A stretch of DNA of 64,000 bases from Gloeophyllum trabeum ATCC 11539 (GCF_000344685.1 NW_006920416.1:1220829-1284828), one strand, 5' to 3'. Numbered from the stretch's first letter, positions 46,862-58,526 are shown. Numbers and translations are program-made. The notes: a model not told the origin generated them from the sequence alone.

Positions 46862-48070
46862 TCACCCCACCATCAACGTCGTAGCTGTGCCGCTGCTGTG
46901 CAGGTTAGACATGTGCCGGGATGTGATTTGTTCAAAGGCACGAATGTAGGTCTCGTAGGCTAGAGAGCGCCACCGTCCAGCGATCCGCATGAGTTCCGGG
47001 CTGACACCTTTGGCGAGAAAGAAAGAAGCACCTCCAATGCGGAAGGAGTGACAAAATGCGGTACCCCACCCGAGGCTGTAGAGTATGCCGTTTATTCGTG
47101 CCAAGGCTGCAGACCGCGCCATTGGTCTGATCAAGCCTCTAGAGTCTCTCCAGGAAAAGAGTGGGTCTGTTGCGCTAGCGGGCACTACCGCAACCAGGTT
47201 TTCGAGGGCCCAGAGGGGGCAGAGATTGCCCTGTTCATTTAAAAATATATGCTGGATCTCGCCCGGTTTGGCCGTTTTCGCTGCTGGCAGGTCCAGTCGA
47301 GCATACCTGCGGCCGTCGAGGTCGTGAGCAAACGTCGAGTCAATGCGCTTGAGGTGCCGGGAGCCGTCGAAGTCGGCGCGAGACTTCACTGTTGCTTCCC
47401 CGAAGCGCATCAAGCCGAAGAAACTGCACGAGCAGATCGTCCATATGCAGGCGTCGAATGGATCCGAGAGGTTGAGTGTGAGCTTAAGAGCGGTTAGCAT
47501 GGCGATCGTGATGGGCTGTCGAGGGGGACGGGACCGTTTTGAGAGCTGGATGTTGTCCAGCCCTCGCAGTAACCAATTGATGCGCTCGCTCTCTTCTTGC
47601 GATAACGGGGGTGGCCATCCCTGTGCTAAGTGCCATGCGCGCACCGCCGACAGGTATTTCCGTGCCGCTTTCACCGATATAGGCTCGAAAGGAGTACCAT
47701 CGGCAAAAATGGGTTCCAGCGGGTCTGGGTCGGTCACGGCCCAGAGGGCAAATGAGTGTAATATTGAGAATGAGGCGGGGAGGCGACGGGTCTCGGGGAT
47801 GGAGAAAATGTCGCAGAAAAGATGGAACTTTTGTAAGCCGGATCCGTAGCTGGACGTGTCGCGAAGGGAAGCCCTCGAAGCCATATCAGCAAGGTGGTGG
47901 ATGATTGGGTTGTCGATGACTGAAAGTGGGGGTTGGTTCACGCCTCGCCATAAGAACAGTCGTTCGTCGGCGCGGCAGTGAGGGCGGAGGGGAGAATCCC
48001 GGGGCTTCAAGAGGCGGAGTGATTGTACTGTGGGCAGCGGGTTTGCTGCGGAAGCTGGGATGATGTGCAC
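46862..48070 (-). CDS. Tyrosine recombinase of YR retroelement 2 (402 aa)
   Basis: The intact frame has 402 residues. The N-terminal SAM-like domain includes SYGSGLQKFHLFCD and ARKYLSAVRAWH. The catalytic domain has the box-1 arginine in GLMRFGEATV, the H-x-x-R pair in CHSFRIGGASFF, the W in AGRWRS and the tyrosine in AYETYIRAFEQ. It starts 15 nt after the stop of pol. It differs strongly from the recombinase at 35589, so two YR families are present in this locus. It would insert circular cDNA of the element into the genome. Confidence 0.88.
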   Translation of the reverse strand: MHIIPASAANPLPTVQSLRLLKPRDSPLRPHCRADERLFLWRGVNQPPLSVIDNPIIHHLADMASRASLRDTSSYGSGLQKFHLFCDIFSIPETRRLPASFSILHSFALWAVTDPDPLEPIFADGTPFEPISVKAARKYLSAVRAWHLAQGWPPPLSQEESERINWLLRGLDNIQLSKRSRPPRQPITIAMLTALKLTLNLSDPFDACIWTICSCSFFGLMRFGEATVKSRADFDGSRHLKRIDSTFAHDLDGRRYARLDLPAAKTAKPGEIQHIFLNEQGNLCPLWALENLVAVVPASATDPLFSWRDSRGLIRPMARSAALARINGILYSLGWGTAFCHSFRIGGASFFLAKGVSPELMRIAGRWRSLAYETYIRAFEQITSRHMSNLHSSGTATTLMVG

Positions 48071-48084
48071 CGGTGATGCTGGCC

Positions 48085-49796
48085 TTACAACGGGACTAGT
48101 AAGGGTTGTAAAGCCGCAGGAAGGTCCACTCGGGCTTTGGTGGAAGCCTCCGGAAAGCCACGTAGGAAAGAAATAATGTCGCCCCGGGAGAGAGCGTCGG
48201 TCACGTTGTCCCGCCCAGGGACATGTTGTGCCTCCAGGGTGATCGTGTTTGTGGCCAGAGCTCGGTAAAGCCGCCGCAGCACATCGTTAGTGTTCTGCGA
48301 CCTCGATCTGCCTTTGTTCACGACAGACACCACACCTTCGTTGTCCGAGCGCACCAGGATGCGAGTCGCATGGGCTGGTAGCTGTCGACGCAGATCCATA
48401 TTAATTATCAACTCGAGTCCGAGTTCCACTGCTACGGCTTCGGCCCAGCCAATGTCGAAACGGCAGCCAGGACCGACTCGCACGCCGTCGGCCCATTTCC
48501 AGGCTGCCCAGTAGCCATCGACCACGACTCCGATCCTGAATGAGGTGCTGGCGTCTCCCCACCAAGAAATGTCTACAGGTTCAGGAATGGCAAGCGGGAG
48601 CGTGTTCGGGAGTACTTGCAATAGTTCCTGCACCCAGTGCAGGTCTGCTAATATGGCTCGGGAAGGGCGGAGACGCGCGCATGGGGATTTGAATCCGGAT
48701 GCAAAACGGGATATCGAATGGAGAAAGGGCCGCACCAATGGAAAGATGCAGGATATGTGTACGAGCTTTCCGTGCAAACGTTGGGCCTCGTGGGTGTCGA
48801 ACTTCGCGTCTGTGGTTAGCCATGTTGATAACAGCTGCAACATTCCATTCAACTTCTCCTCCGGGAGAGCCACGGTCTTGGCTTCGATGTCCCAATCGAA
48901 GCCGATGTACCGCTGTACCGATGCTAAGGCCTTGGTCTTGTGCATGCCCCATGGCACGCCGACTTTGGCGGTGAGTGCAATGAAGTCGTCTTCGGTCCAG
49001 GACTGACCTGGCAGGCGGAATGCCAAGAAATCGTCGACCCACTTCTTGATGTGCTCGATGCCGGATGCCTTGTAGATACCGACTAGCATGTCGGAAATGG
49101 CGCCAAAAACGCCCGCACTTGACGAGAGTCCGAACATTACCGCGCGGTCGACATAAACCTTCCCCCGCCAGAACAAGCACAGAGCATTTTGCTGGGTCGG
49201 GTGTATTGGAGTAATTCGGTATGCCGCTGAGATGTCGAATGCCGCTGCAAGTGTCCCGGAAGGTAGCGTTAATATCAGGCTGGATGTCTCCGCAAATGTT
49301 CCCCACTCCGTCGGGAAGTCGTCGGAGTTCACGCTGGCATTGACCGAATGCACATTGGGCTATCAGATATGTAAGTAAGTGGGGTGTGGTTTATATTGCT
49401 TTCAGGCTCTAATGCATACATGGTTCCGTGGGTACGACATATCTTGTACCAGCCGTAACTTGTCTGTTCCAGGTTTCGGTACTAACCCCAGCGGGGAAGT
49501 TCTGAATGGACCAATTAACCGTTCCAGCTCCGCCGGGGCAAATCCTTCTGAATAACAACCTGCAGCCACCTCCCCGGCAATATAGTCGTCTATAAATTTC
49601 TCGTCGAGCTGTGATGATGCATGATTTTCGAATATGAGTGTCTGCGGGATGGAGGTATCCACGCCAACATTGAACCCAGAGCGCAGCCCTTCCACAATGT
49701 GCTGCCAGCATCCAAGATGTTGAGATCGCGCAGCAGGGCCTCCACCCTGTCTGGGTGTAGGGGGGAGACAACCTGACGCGGGTCGGAGTCAGTCAT
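48085..49796 (-). pseudogene. Pol: reverse transcriptase and RNase H of YR retroelement 2, one frameshift
   Basis: The ATG at 49796 overlaps the gag stop by eight bases. The frame breaks near 49700-49712 (LNILDAG shifts to QHIVEGLRSGF). A 60-nt intron with GTATGC donor and TAG acceptor (49360-49419) lies between RLVQDMSYPRNH and PNVHSVNAS, inside the RT fingers/palm. The RT palm has FDISAAYRITPIHP and the catalytic KWVDDFLAF. RNase H follows with WWGDAST, ELGLELI, RSDNEGVVSVVNKG and HVPGRDNVTDALSRG. No methyltransferase follows. The rest is open to the stop at 48085, so only one lesion was found. Confidence 0.82.
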
Positions 49797-51202
49797 GGCG
49801 AGGGCAGGCACCGGCGCCATGGTCATTGGAGCCGCAGATGCTGCAGCTGTGGTCCCAGAGGCACCGGTCCTGGTTCACGCAGGATGAGCGCATGGCGAAA
49901 TTGAAGCAGTAGACCTGGCCATTGTTACGCACGAGGGCGGTCTTGCCATTGCCAGTGGTGTGGACGGCAGTGACGGGCCGGCCAGCGACAGTGTGCCGGT
50001 GGGTGCAGTTAACTGGTAAGTGGTTTTCGCGTCCACAGCGAAAGCAACGGTTGTTCCCGTTTGGCTGGTAGCGGGGACGCTTCAGCACACGGGTGTCCGG
50101 CATGGGCGCGGTGGTCTCCCGCTTGCTGTACGAAGGTGCGGGAACATAAGAGAGTGGCATGGTAGGTGCGGCGCCATCATCCGCCCTGGCATCCGGCTTC
50201 GTTGTTATGTGTACCCATGCATCACAGTCATAAGGGCCGAGGTCCATCTGGATATCGCGAGCCACGGCTTCGCACTGTTGGATGTCATACTTTCGTGCCA
50301 GGTCCCATCCATGGGACTCGCCCAGGGCAGCCACGTTTTCATGGTGGCAAGCTAAGGCAGCTGCGCGCTCAGGGCCGTGGTAGCGAGCTGTCAGTTGCAC
50401 GGCCGCGCGGGCGGCACCACCCCATTCGAGGTAGGATATGGTGTGTTCGGTCTCGCGGGAGATCCCGACGGTGGAGAAGCCGGGGGTGCCATCCGTGTTC
50501 CAGCGATACTGCTCGCCGTGCTGGTTCCAGATCTCGCGCGCCCGTTTGGTGAGCGCGGTGTATGGGATGTATTTGTACTCTCGGAAGGCTGTATCGACCT
50601 TTGGAGGTATGGCTGCAGCAGGATAGTCCAGTCAGCGACTGGTGCAGTAACAGCAGAGCACCCGGGCTCGGCGTGCAGCGCGAGACGCAGATTCAGGGGC
50701 ATGCAGCACCCCGAAAATGAAGTGCGTGCAGCACTTGCGCGTGCAGCGCTGACCGTTGTAGGTGCCAAGTGTGCAGCTCGAAGCCCGGGCATGAAAAAAA
50801 CAAAAAAAGAAAAAAAAAACACTCACGGAGGTTCAACGGGTCCGCCTTTTGGCCGGGCACAATGGGGGGCAATGCTACAACCTTACGTCCGTCGTCCCGG
50901 TTGGCCAGCGCCTGTTGCTGCGCTTGCGCTATTGCGGCAGGGTTGGCGACCAAAGGGTGCGATGCTACCGGCGCGGGTGCGAGAGGTGGTTGCAGCTGAG
51001 GTCCGGCGGGCAGCTCCGCAGGCCCCATAGGAGGCCGGATGGGATTTTGCACCGATGGTCTGCCTTGGAACCCCCGCAGGCGAGCTTCAATCTGGTCCAG
51101 CATCTCCTGGCTTGAGGGGGGGGCAGGGGGCACCGAACTGCTTCTCGCGCGAGCGGGGTTGACAGGGTTGCCGATGTTGAGTCCAAGGTGTTGACCAGAC
51201 AT
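49789..51202 (-). CDS. Gag-like protein of YR retroelement 2 (399 aa, one intron)
   Basis: The exons are 51202-50827 and 50612-49789, joined in frame over a 214-nt intron with GTGAGT donor, a long T tract and GCAG acceptor. The N-terminus is Pro/Ala-rich. The centre is helical (TALTKRAREIWNQHGEQYRW). The C-terminus has a CCHC zinc knuckle (CFRCGRENHLPVNC) and two further cysteine/histidine groups, CVNQDRCLWDHSC and CSICGSNDHGAGAC. This fits nucleocapsid function. The stop overlaps the pol start, suggesting reinitiation. Without splicing, both coding parts are in different frames. Confidence 0.78.
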
Positions 51203-51489
51203 TTTATGAGGGAATACGGTAGCAAGGATTAAAGAGAAGATAGACTAGATTACGGGAGGATAGGATACGAAGCGAACATCGAGAGTTTGCTTGAGCCGAC
51301 CTGTCATGGTAGAGGTCTAAGAGACGACGACCGCGAAAACTTTGTTCGTCCGAAAAGGGAGCTGGCGCTCGGCTGGACGTTGGTGCCGGCCTCTCACGGC
51401 TGCGCTAGAGTTCGGCCGGCACCGACACTAAGGCTGCCAACTCAAGGTTGCCAACCTCGTCAGCGGCAAGTGTTGGTACAAGTTGTTGG
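51203..51489. other. 5' region of YR retroelement 2
   Basis: This short GC-rich stretch probably holds the element's leader and left terminus. No gene is seen. Confidence 0.35.
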
Positions 51490-52325
51490 CCACTATGATG
51501 CTTGGCCAAGGGAAGAATGTGTGGGCAGGCCAAGATCAACACTGCTGCTGAGGTTTGTGGCAGCAATCCCTACTGCACCTTGCCGTGCTGACACTGCAGC
51601 ACAGTTGAGCGACTTTTTTCAGGTTTGGCATCAAGTACGTCAAGGAGCTGTATGCCCAACAACCTCCCAAAAACTGCTCCGGGTCTCGGAAGTGAGCGTT
51701 CCACTTCCTTGGATCATCCGCACAGCTAACCCCCACCCCAGCTGCATTGAGTACTGACTGCTGGAGGGCTTCATGCTTGCAGTCTCTCCCTTCAACTTCA
51801 CTGTGATTGGTGGAAACCTCCCGGGTGCCCTGGCGCTCATTGAGAACATTGTCATCTGGAAGCCCTTGCGGATGGCAATGTACTCAAACTATCTCATCTA
51901 CAAGATCCTCGAGGTAGCCAGCCTGCTTGCAGGTGTGCTCCAGTTCATTCCCGGCAACCTGTTATCAGCCAGGTGATCAACTTGCCCCACTTTGTGGTGC
52001 TGCACTTCACCGGCAGCATGGCTGTGTTCAAGAAGTTGTGGAAGAACATCACAGGCAATTTGGACAAATCTAAGGGCTACCTGAGGATCATTGGCAAGAT
52101 GGGTGGGAAGAACTTCCACCTGGTGCATTCGAGTGTCAAGGTATGTGACATGCTACCTTGCTGTAATATGATAGCTGATGACTGTGGCTAGCCAGAAATG
52201 CTCTGCCCTCTTGCATCTCTACGTGTCCTCTTCTGTTTGGCCTGGGAGCTCCAGGTTCAAGGACCAACTACTTCAAGAGAAGGTTGGGCCTCCTTCAGAT
52301 TTTACTGCCTTCATGGGACCCATCA
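51490..52325 (+). pseudogene. PUT2: Decayed copy of delta-1-pyrroline-5-carboxylate dehydrogenase (PUT2)
   Basis: Fragments in changing frames follow the P5C dehydrogenase order. They are GKNVW, LSDFFRFGIKYVKELYAQQPPKN-like sequence, LAVSPFNFTVIGGNLPGAL, LIENIVIWKP, YSNYLIYKILEVA, QFIPGN, HFTGSMAVFKKLWKNI and GGKNFHLVHSSVK. KVGPPSDF and FMGP-like ends close it. In a live gene this enzyme oxidises P5C to glutamate in mitochondria (proline catabolism). Here several frameshifts and stops break it, the N-terminal and the catalytic C-terminal parts are missing, and no intact copy is in the window. Confidence 0.85.
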
Positions 52326-53717
52326 GGTGAGCCTTTCCCAACATTTGTGCTGTCAATTTTTGCTAAAAAATGCACATGCACATTGTATCAGTGCATGCTA
52401 CAGCAGATTACTCTTCCAAATGTATCCAACATGAATCAAGCATACTCTAGATTAAATCCTGGCCCTATAACATATGTGCACAACCTCAGGTCAACCAGCA
52501 CATGCTAATCAGTTAGATAATGTCTGGCAACTCATCGATCTGCCTCTTCAGGCCCTCAACAAACACATAGGAATTCAGCACACCTCGGACACCCCAACCT
52601 GGCCAACTGCGACAGGAACACCATTGAGAATATCACCCATGAGTACAGGTGCATTGTGAGCTCCTCACAGCCATGCTTCTCAAAGTCAGTCCACCATCGC
52701 AGGGGCATGCAGCTCCCAAATGCAACCATTGATAAGCCTCAAGGATTGTCTGACCCTGGAAATCATGAATTCAATGTCTCTACCCACCTCGTCCGGACTC
52801 CATTCGACATCACATGCACATGCCCCTACCCCAGGATTTTTCCAAAAGATTTATCAATTTAACTCTGGACTTTCTAGTGTCTTAGAGGCCAGCGCAAATC
52901 CCTAGAATGATTTAGCTCCGAGGTCAGGCACTCTGGAGTGACTCAGGAAGTGAGTTCGAAATGAATTAACTCTGGTGGCTGCGGGCACCTGCATACCTGG
53001 AGAGGTACCAGTGAGTATTTGCAGGAGAATATCATGTATGGTTCATGTGGTGTAGCAACGTCTTTGTGTTTTTGTGTCACATTTGCGGTGCATCTTGATA
53101 TCTCCATGGATAGTGACTTAGATGGTGCGGAAATTGTTACGCCTTGATTGCATACCACTCTATATACTAGGGGAGGCTGTGCGGAACATCAAACTCAGTG
53201 GCGGTACCTGGGGAAAGGCTCCAGGAGGAGCACCAGTGAAACGGGGTAGCTATTTATCAAGCAGTTAGATTCTCCCGCACTTTTGAGTAAACCTGTAGCT
53301 ACATATTAGGTGACCAAACCCTCGAAGGGGCATAGAGTTCTCACCAGTACTGGACCAGGAAATTACAAAATACTGTCCCAGAGCTGGCAGTAAGAAATAT
53401 AATTTCTGTGACCATATAACTAAAACAAGCAGTGTATCCATGCCATTGATCCCTTTCTCACATTTCTATGCACTAATCCACCGTACCCCTGGGAATAAAT
53501 CCCATATGGGCACATAGCACATAAATGTGGATTTAATGACTACCCTAGCATACTTTGCTATTTTAGCAGCTGATTACCTAATGTATAGTGTGCATCAGAA
53601 GCATACCCATCCATCAATATTTAATAATTTTTTCAGCATTTTTCCGAATTTATTTTTTCCCTACGGAAGCTGTCGGAGCCATAATTCTATTAATAGCACT
53701 AATCACGCTTCGGCATC
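52326..53717. other. Non-coding, repeat-like stretch
   Basis: About 1.4 kb of AT-rich sequence has no frame with recognisable motifs. It is probably old transposon debris. Confidence 0.4.
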
Positions 53718-53981
53718 CTATCTACAGTACCAGCATTCCAGCCTGAAATGATTTACAGTTCCATCTACAGTGCCCATTAGATGACAATTTAGAATGCCTT
53801 CTCGGACAGACTTCTCGACTTCGGCTTCAATATATTCTCGAGTCTGGTTGTCAATATGATGCACAAATTTGAACTGGGTGTATGGAAAGCAGTTTTTACA
53901 CACTTGATGCATATCCCATTCACTGTTGGTGGTGATGCTATCCAGCAGTTGAATCAGAGGTTGTCTACTGTTCATTTCCAA
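53718..53981 (-). pseudogene. Unrecognised short coding-like fragment
   Basis: An 87-codon frame includes an evenly mixed, protein-like stretch (TREYIEAEVEKSVREGILNC). I recognise no family and no neighbouring exon. It may be a gene fragment carried by repeats. Confidence 0.25.
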
Positions 53982-55199
53982 GAGAATATAATATGCTAAT
54001 CAGCAAAAATTTAGATACCGACGTGTTCCCCCTTTCAGTGATACGCCCCAACGCTCTCTGACCTCCGAAAACGCAGATTCAGCCTCATGTATGACTTCTC
54101 GGAGAGCCTATCTGGCAGCAGTATTCTACGTCTCTATTGTCTCTGGCCTATTGACTCACATGCTGGAGGGAAACCTTCTACGACATCTGGCGAGGACTTC
54201 GATGGCCTTCAGTTGGGTCAGCTGTCGATTGCTGACTCTGCCTTCACTGCTTCAACCGGTTCGATTGCTGCAGCATGGGCCCAACGGTCTGGTACTACCA
54301 TTCTATCGACACCCATTTGCCTTGCACAATGGCACGCAACTCTGACATACACAGTCAAGATCTGACCACGGAAAGCCTTGAGGATGGGATCACCTAACCA
54401 TATGACATATAGCGGCCGGAGGGGACAGGCTAGTTGCTCACGTGATCAAGACGTGTCGGGTACAGCATGGTGGCTCAGTGGTCGATCGAATTGGTTGAGT
54501 ATGAGCCTTTGCGGATGAGTGCATGAGTGTAGGCCGGATGAAAGTGGTACAAACATAGGATTATGAGGGACCGCGAGATGACATGGTTAGCGGTGAGCGG
54601 GCACGAGATGGCGGATGGCAGTGGCAGGACTTGTACGGTGGAATTGAAGTCGGTCTGCGGCTAGGGATTGTATATATAGTGTATCGCAACATTTCGTAAA
54701 GAAAAGAAAGATATCTTCACCCATCTCAGCATCCAGAGTTTGCATCCCAGCATTCTTCGAAGGTCAAATCCGTCGACCTTAGTGTACTAGCAATCGAATC
54801 CTTTCCCCTTACGTTGTTGTTGTTCTCAGCCTCTTGCATCCTTGACCACAGCGTGTGGGACTTTTGTTCTTCATTCATTGTCTACCTTTATAAGAGCTTA
54901 TTAACTGCTTGACAACAGGGGAATCAATAGTCAGGTCACCGTCGATCGCCTCGACCGACTCCGTGATTGGTTTCAATCGCTCCTAGTTCCGTGTTCGACT
55001 CTAGTGGCTTCAATAAACCAGGACTATCTACGGTGTCTTTCTCCTCCCTCCCTCACGAACTATATCTTACCCTTCGGTTTCCTTAGACCTTCGGCACCCA
55101 TACCGCTGGGTGTGGTGTGTTGGTTTTGTTCTGGTCTTTGGGTCTGTTGTGTGTCTGTGCATATCATCGGACAGGCAACCATACAGTGTTTCTAAAACA
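53982..55199. other. Possible LTR-like or repeat sequence, no gene
   Basis: Around 54672-54720 a TATATATAG box is followed by an A-rich and then CT-rich leader, as in a retrotransposon LTR promoter. No partner LTR or primer-binding site was found, so this is weak. Frames at 54087-54365 lack motifs. Confidence 0.25.
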
Positions 55200-56809
55200 A
55201 TGCATCAAGCATGAAGAAGCTCACTGCCTGCAACTTTGAAGACTTACTGCAGGTTCATTTTTCATCCTCAGATGGTCTGGTGCTGCGCTACATTATTCTT
55301 GCTAGTGTGCCTTGCCAGTTTTCAAAGGGCTCCTGCCAGAGCCACACAATAAGATCGTCCTGGACCTCTTGTTTGGTTTGGCAGAGTGGCATGCTTGGGC
55401 CAAACTACAGCTACATACGGACATAACCCTTTCATTTCTTGATGAGATGACAACAGTTTTAGTGAGTCAGCTCAGGCGCTTTGCGAAGAACACATGTTCT
55501 GTGTTTGACACGAAGGAACTTCCACGTGAAGAGGCTGCAAGGGGACATCGACAACATAAGAAGCAGACTTCTGCCGGTTCATCTTGGTCACGCAGGCAAT
55601 CAGGACCCAAGAAAAAGTGTCGACATACAAATTGCATGCCCTTGGCGACTATGTGAGCTGTATACGGCAGTTTGGAACAACAGATTCTTATTCTATGCAA
55701 CCTGTGCATATTATATTACCTTTTATCACTCATATCTATAACGAGCTGTTACGGGCATAGGGTGAATTAGAACCTCGTCACGTGAAACACTATTATGGAC
55801 GCACAAATAAGAATAACACAACGGGGCAGATAACCAAATTACAGTGGTGGGAGCAATACCTGTGCAAGGCAGCTCAATCAGTATCTCACCTCCCACAAAG
55901 AAGACAAACCAAGGCCATCGTTTGCTTTGATGAATCAGAAGCACTGCCGGACGTTCTCAAACAATTGCATATACACCCATAAAATCTTACAAGTAAACTA
56001 CACCTTGTATGACATTCACTGGTGTCAAGACTCAATGAATCCATGGTCTCTGGCAAATGCTATGACCCTAGCACAAGATGCAGATAGCCTTAGTTCTGAC
56101 TCTGGTCGGCACCCTTTCTTATATGCTCAGATCCTTGGCATATTCCATGCAGACATTGTGCACAATGTGCCTACCTCCAGCACCCAAATGACACAGATGG
56201 AGTTCATCTGGGTGAGTTGGTACCAATTAGTCAATCGTTCCAAGGGTGGGTTTGCAGCTGGACACCTGCATCGTGTGGAGCTGGTGCCCAAGTCAGATCT
56301 CAAAGCTTTTGGATTCTTGGATCCTGATGAGGTGATCCGCAGTGTGCATCTCATCCCGCATTTGCATATGGGCAAAAGGAAGACAATACAATATTAGCAA
56401 ATGGAAGCAAGGACTGGAGATCCTTCTATGTTAACTGGTGAGTACATTGTCCTAATAGGTGACTATGTACATGTCAGACTGATGGGTTGTCAAATGAAGG
56501 TTCGTTGATGGGGACATGTTTATGTGCTATGCTGGAGGTGGCATGGGTCATTATCCTGTAGACAATAGCGCCAACTCGAGGCATGATCCAGCCGAGGAAA
56601 CTGCCCAAGATGAGGAGGCTCTTTCAGCTTCAGATGCAGCGCCAGACGGGAATGATCTCACCAATGAATATGAGTCGGATGGAAGTGAAAGCGAGGATGA
56701 CGTTGAGGATGAGGAGGACCAGGAAGAGGAAGATGGCTGCGATGAAGAGTCTGAATTAGGCCCGGAAGATGGGGAAGGTACAGAGGTGGATGTTCCAGAG
56801 GATTTGTAA
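55200..56809 (+). pseudogene. Degenerate large transposon ORF, lineage A (C-terminal part)
   Basis: Pieces in several frames follow an order I know from a repetitive basidiomycete ORF family: KKLTACNFEDLLQ, LPEPHNKIVLDLLFGLAEWHAWAKLQLHTD, LRRFAKNTCSVFDTKELPREEAARG, GELEPRHVKHYYGRTNKN, YTLYDIHWCQDSMNPW, MEFIWVSWY, AFGFLDPDEVIRSVHLIP and FVDGDMFMCYAGGGMGH. A long acidic tail closes it at 56809. Several stops and frameshifts make it dead. It belongs to the large Plavaka/KDZ-like group, but the exact family is not certain. Confidence 0.6.
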
Positions 56810-57309
56810 GGTTATGCAGAGCTATAGTGGTTGCGTAAGCAGACTCGGACCTTGCAACATCAGCTCCTATATAGAACCTTTTGTATACTGGCAATACACT
56901 ATCATTCTTCTGTTATGATTTTCCCATGCTTATCTCATTCCATTTCCATTCCAAGCATTGCTATTGGACAGTACCTTTCTCTGAGTAGAACTTCCCATGG
57001 ACGCTATCTTCTTCCCACACGTTATCTCCCTTGACTCACCTTCTACCAATGGGCGCCCTTGTATTTCTCATTTCTCTGAGTTACGTTCTCACAGGATAGC
57101 TTACGCGTCCCTTCTCATTGTTCTCTTCTTTGGGTATCAACCCCTATACCAGTTACTATATATACTGTAGGAAAACCCATGTATTCCTTAGTTCAACCTC
57201 CTGTTGAATACAGCGATTACCTGGACTCTTGACTTGACCGTTGGCATTGGCCCGGCCAGACCTACCTTTCAGTACGCTTACTGAGGTAGTGACGACATAA
57301 CTGTTGGCA
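56799..57309 (+). repeat. 511-bp direct repeat, copy left of the gap
   Basis: It is identical in length and, by eye, in sequence to 58016-58526. It ends exactly where the N run begins. Confidence 0.9.
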
Positions 57310-58015
57310 NNNNNNNNNNNNNNNNNNNNNNNNNNNNNNNNNNNNNNNNNNNNNNNNNNNNNNNNNNNNNNNNNNNNNNNNNNNNNNNNNNNNNNNNNNN
57401 NNNNNNNNNNNNNNNNNNNNNNNNNNNNNNNNNNNNNNNNNNNNNNNNNNNNNNNNNNNNNNNNNNNNNNNNNNNNNNNNNNNNNNNNNNNNNNNNNNNN
57501 NNNNNNNNNNNNNNNNNNNNNNNNNNNNNNNNNNNNNNNNNNNNNNNNNNNNNNNNNNNNNNNNNNNNNNNNNNNNNNNNNNNNNNNNNNNNNNNNNNNN
57601 NNNNNNNNNNNNNNNNNNNNNNNNNNNNNNNNNNNNNNNNNNNNNNNNNNNNNNNNNNNNNNNNNNNNNNNNNNNNNNNNNNNNNNNNNNNNNNNNNNNN
57701 NNNNNNNNNNNNNNNNNNNNNNNNNNNNNNNNNNNNNNNNNNNNNNNNNNNNNNNNNNNNNNNNNNNNNNNNNNNNNNNNNNNNNNNNNNNNNNNNNNNN
57801 NNNNNNNNNNNNNNNNNNNNNNNNNNNNNNNNNNNNNNNNNNNNNNNNNNNNNNNNNNNNNNNNNNNNNNNNNNNNNNNNNNNNNNNNNNNNNNNNNNNN
57901 NNNNNNNNNNNNNNNNNNNNNNNNNNNNNNNNNNNNNNNNNNNNNNNNNNNNNNNNNNNNNNNNNNNNNNNNNNNNNNNNNNNNNNNNNNNNNNNNNNNN
58001 NNNNNNNNNNNNNNN
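57310..58015. other. Assembly gap (706 N)
   Basis: All bases are N. Both borders coincide exactly with the ends of the two 511-bp copies. Confidence 0.99.
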
Positions 58016-58526
58016 AGGATTTGTAAGGTTATGCAGAGCTATAGTGGTTGCGTAAGCAGACTCGGACCTTGCAACATCAGCTCCTATATAGAACCTTTTG
58101 TATACTGGCAATACACTATCATTCTTCTGTTATGATTTTCCCATGCTTATCTCATTCCATTTCCATTCCAAGCATTGCTATTGGACAGTACCTTTCTCTG
58201 AGTAGAACTTCCCATGGACGCTATCTTCTTCCCACACGTTATCTCCCTTGACTCACCTTCTACCAATGGGCGCCCTTGTATTTCTCATTTCTCTGAGTTA
58301 CGTTCTCACAGGATAGCTTACGCGTCCCTTCTCATTGTTCTCTTCTTTGGGTATCAACCCCTATACCAGTTACTATATATACTGTAGGAAAACCCATGTA
58401 TTCCTTAGTTCAACCTCCTGTTGAATACAGCGATTACCTGGACTCTTGACTTGACCGTTGGCATTGGCCCGGCCAGACCTACCTTTCAGTACGCTTACTG
58501 AGGTAGTGACGACATAACTGTTGGCA
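58016..58526 (+). repeat. 511-bp direct repeat, copy right of the gap
   Basis: It starts at the first base after the N run with AGGATTTGTAAGG and stops at TGTTGGCA, matching 56799-57309 throughout. This is most simply the unmerged overlap of two contigs. Confidence 0.9.

Larger units (their letters stand above)
46862..51202 (-). mobile_element. DIRS/Ngaro-type tyrosine-recombinase retrotransposon (coding part)
   Basis: Gag, reverse transcriptase/RNase H and tyrosine recombinase follow one another on the minus strand, as in DIRS-like elements. No methyltransferase domain was seen after RNase H, which favours the Ngaro group. The termini were not identified; the true element is longer than the coding span. 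Gag and pol contain apparent spliceosomal introns and pol has one frameshift. There is no integrase or LTR, so it is not a Gypsy or Copia element. Confidence 0.8.

Noticed and set aside
54470..54500. tRNA-like A box (TGGCTCAGTGG)
   Set aside because: No B box or pairing arms follow within the expected distance.
54453..54918. Solo LTR (TG...CA with TATATATAG box)
   Set aside because: The flanks show no 5-bp target duplication and no second copy is in the window.
57278..58111. Open frames spanning the N run
   Set aside because: They consist of unknown residues and are artefacts of the gap.
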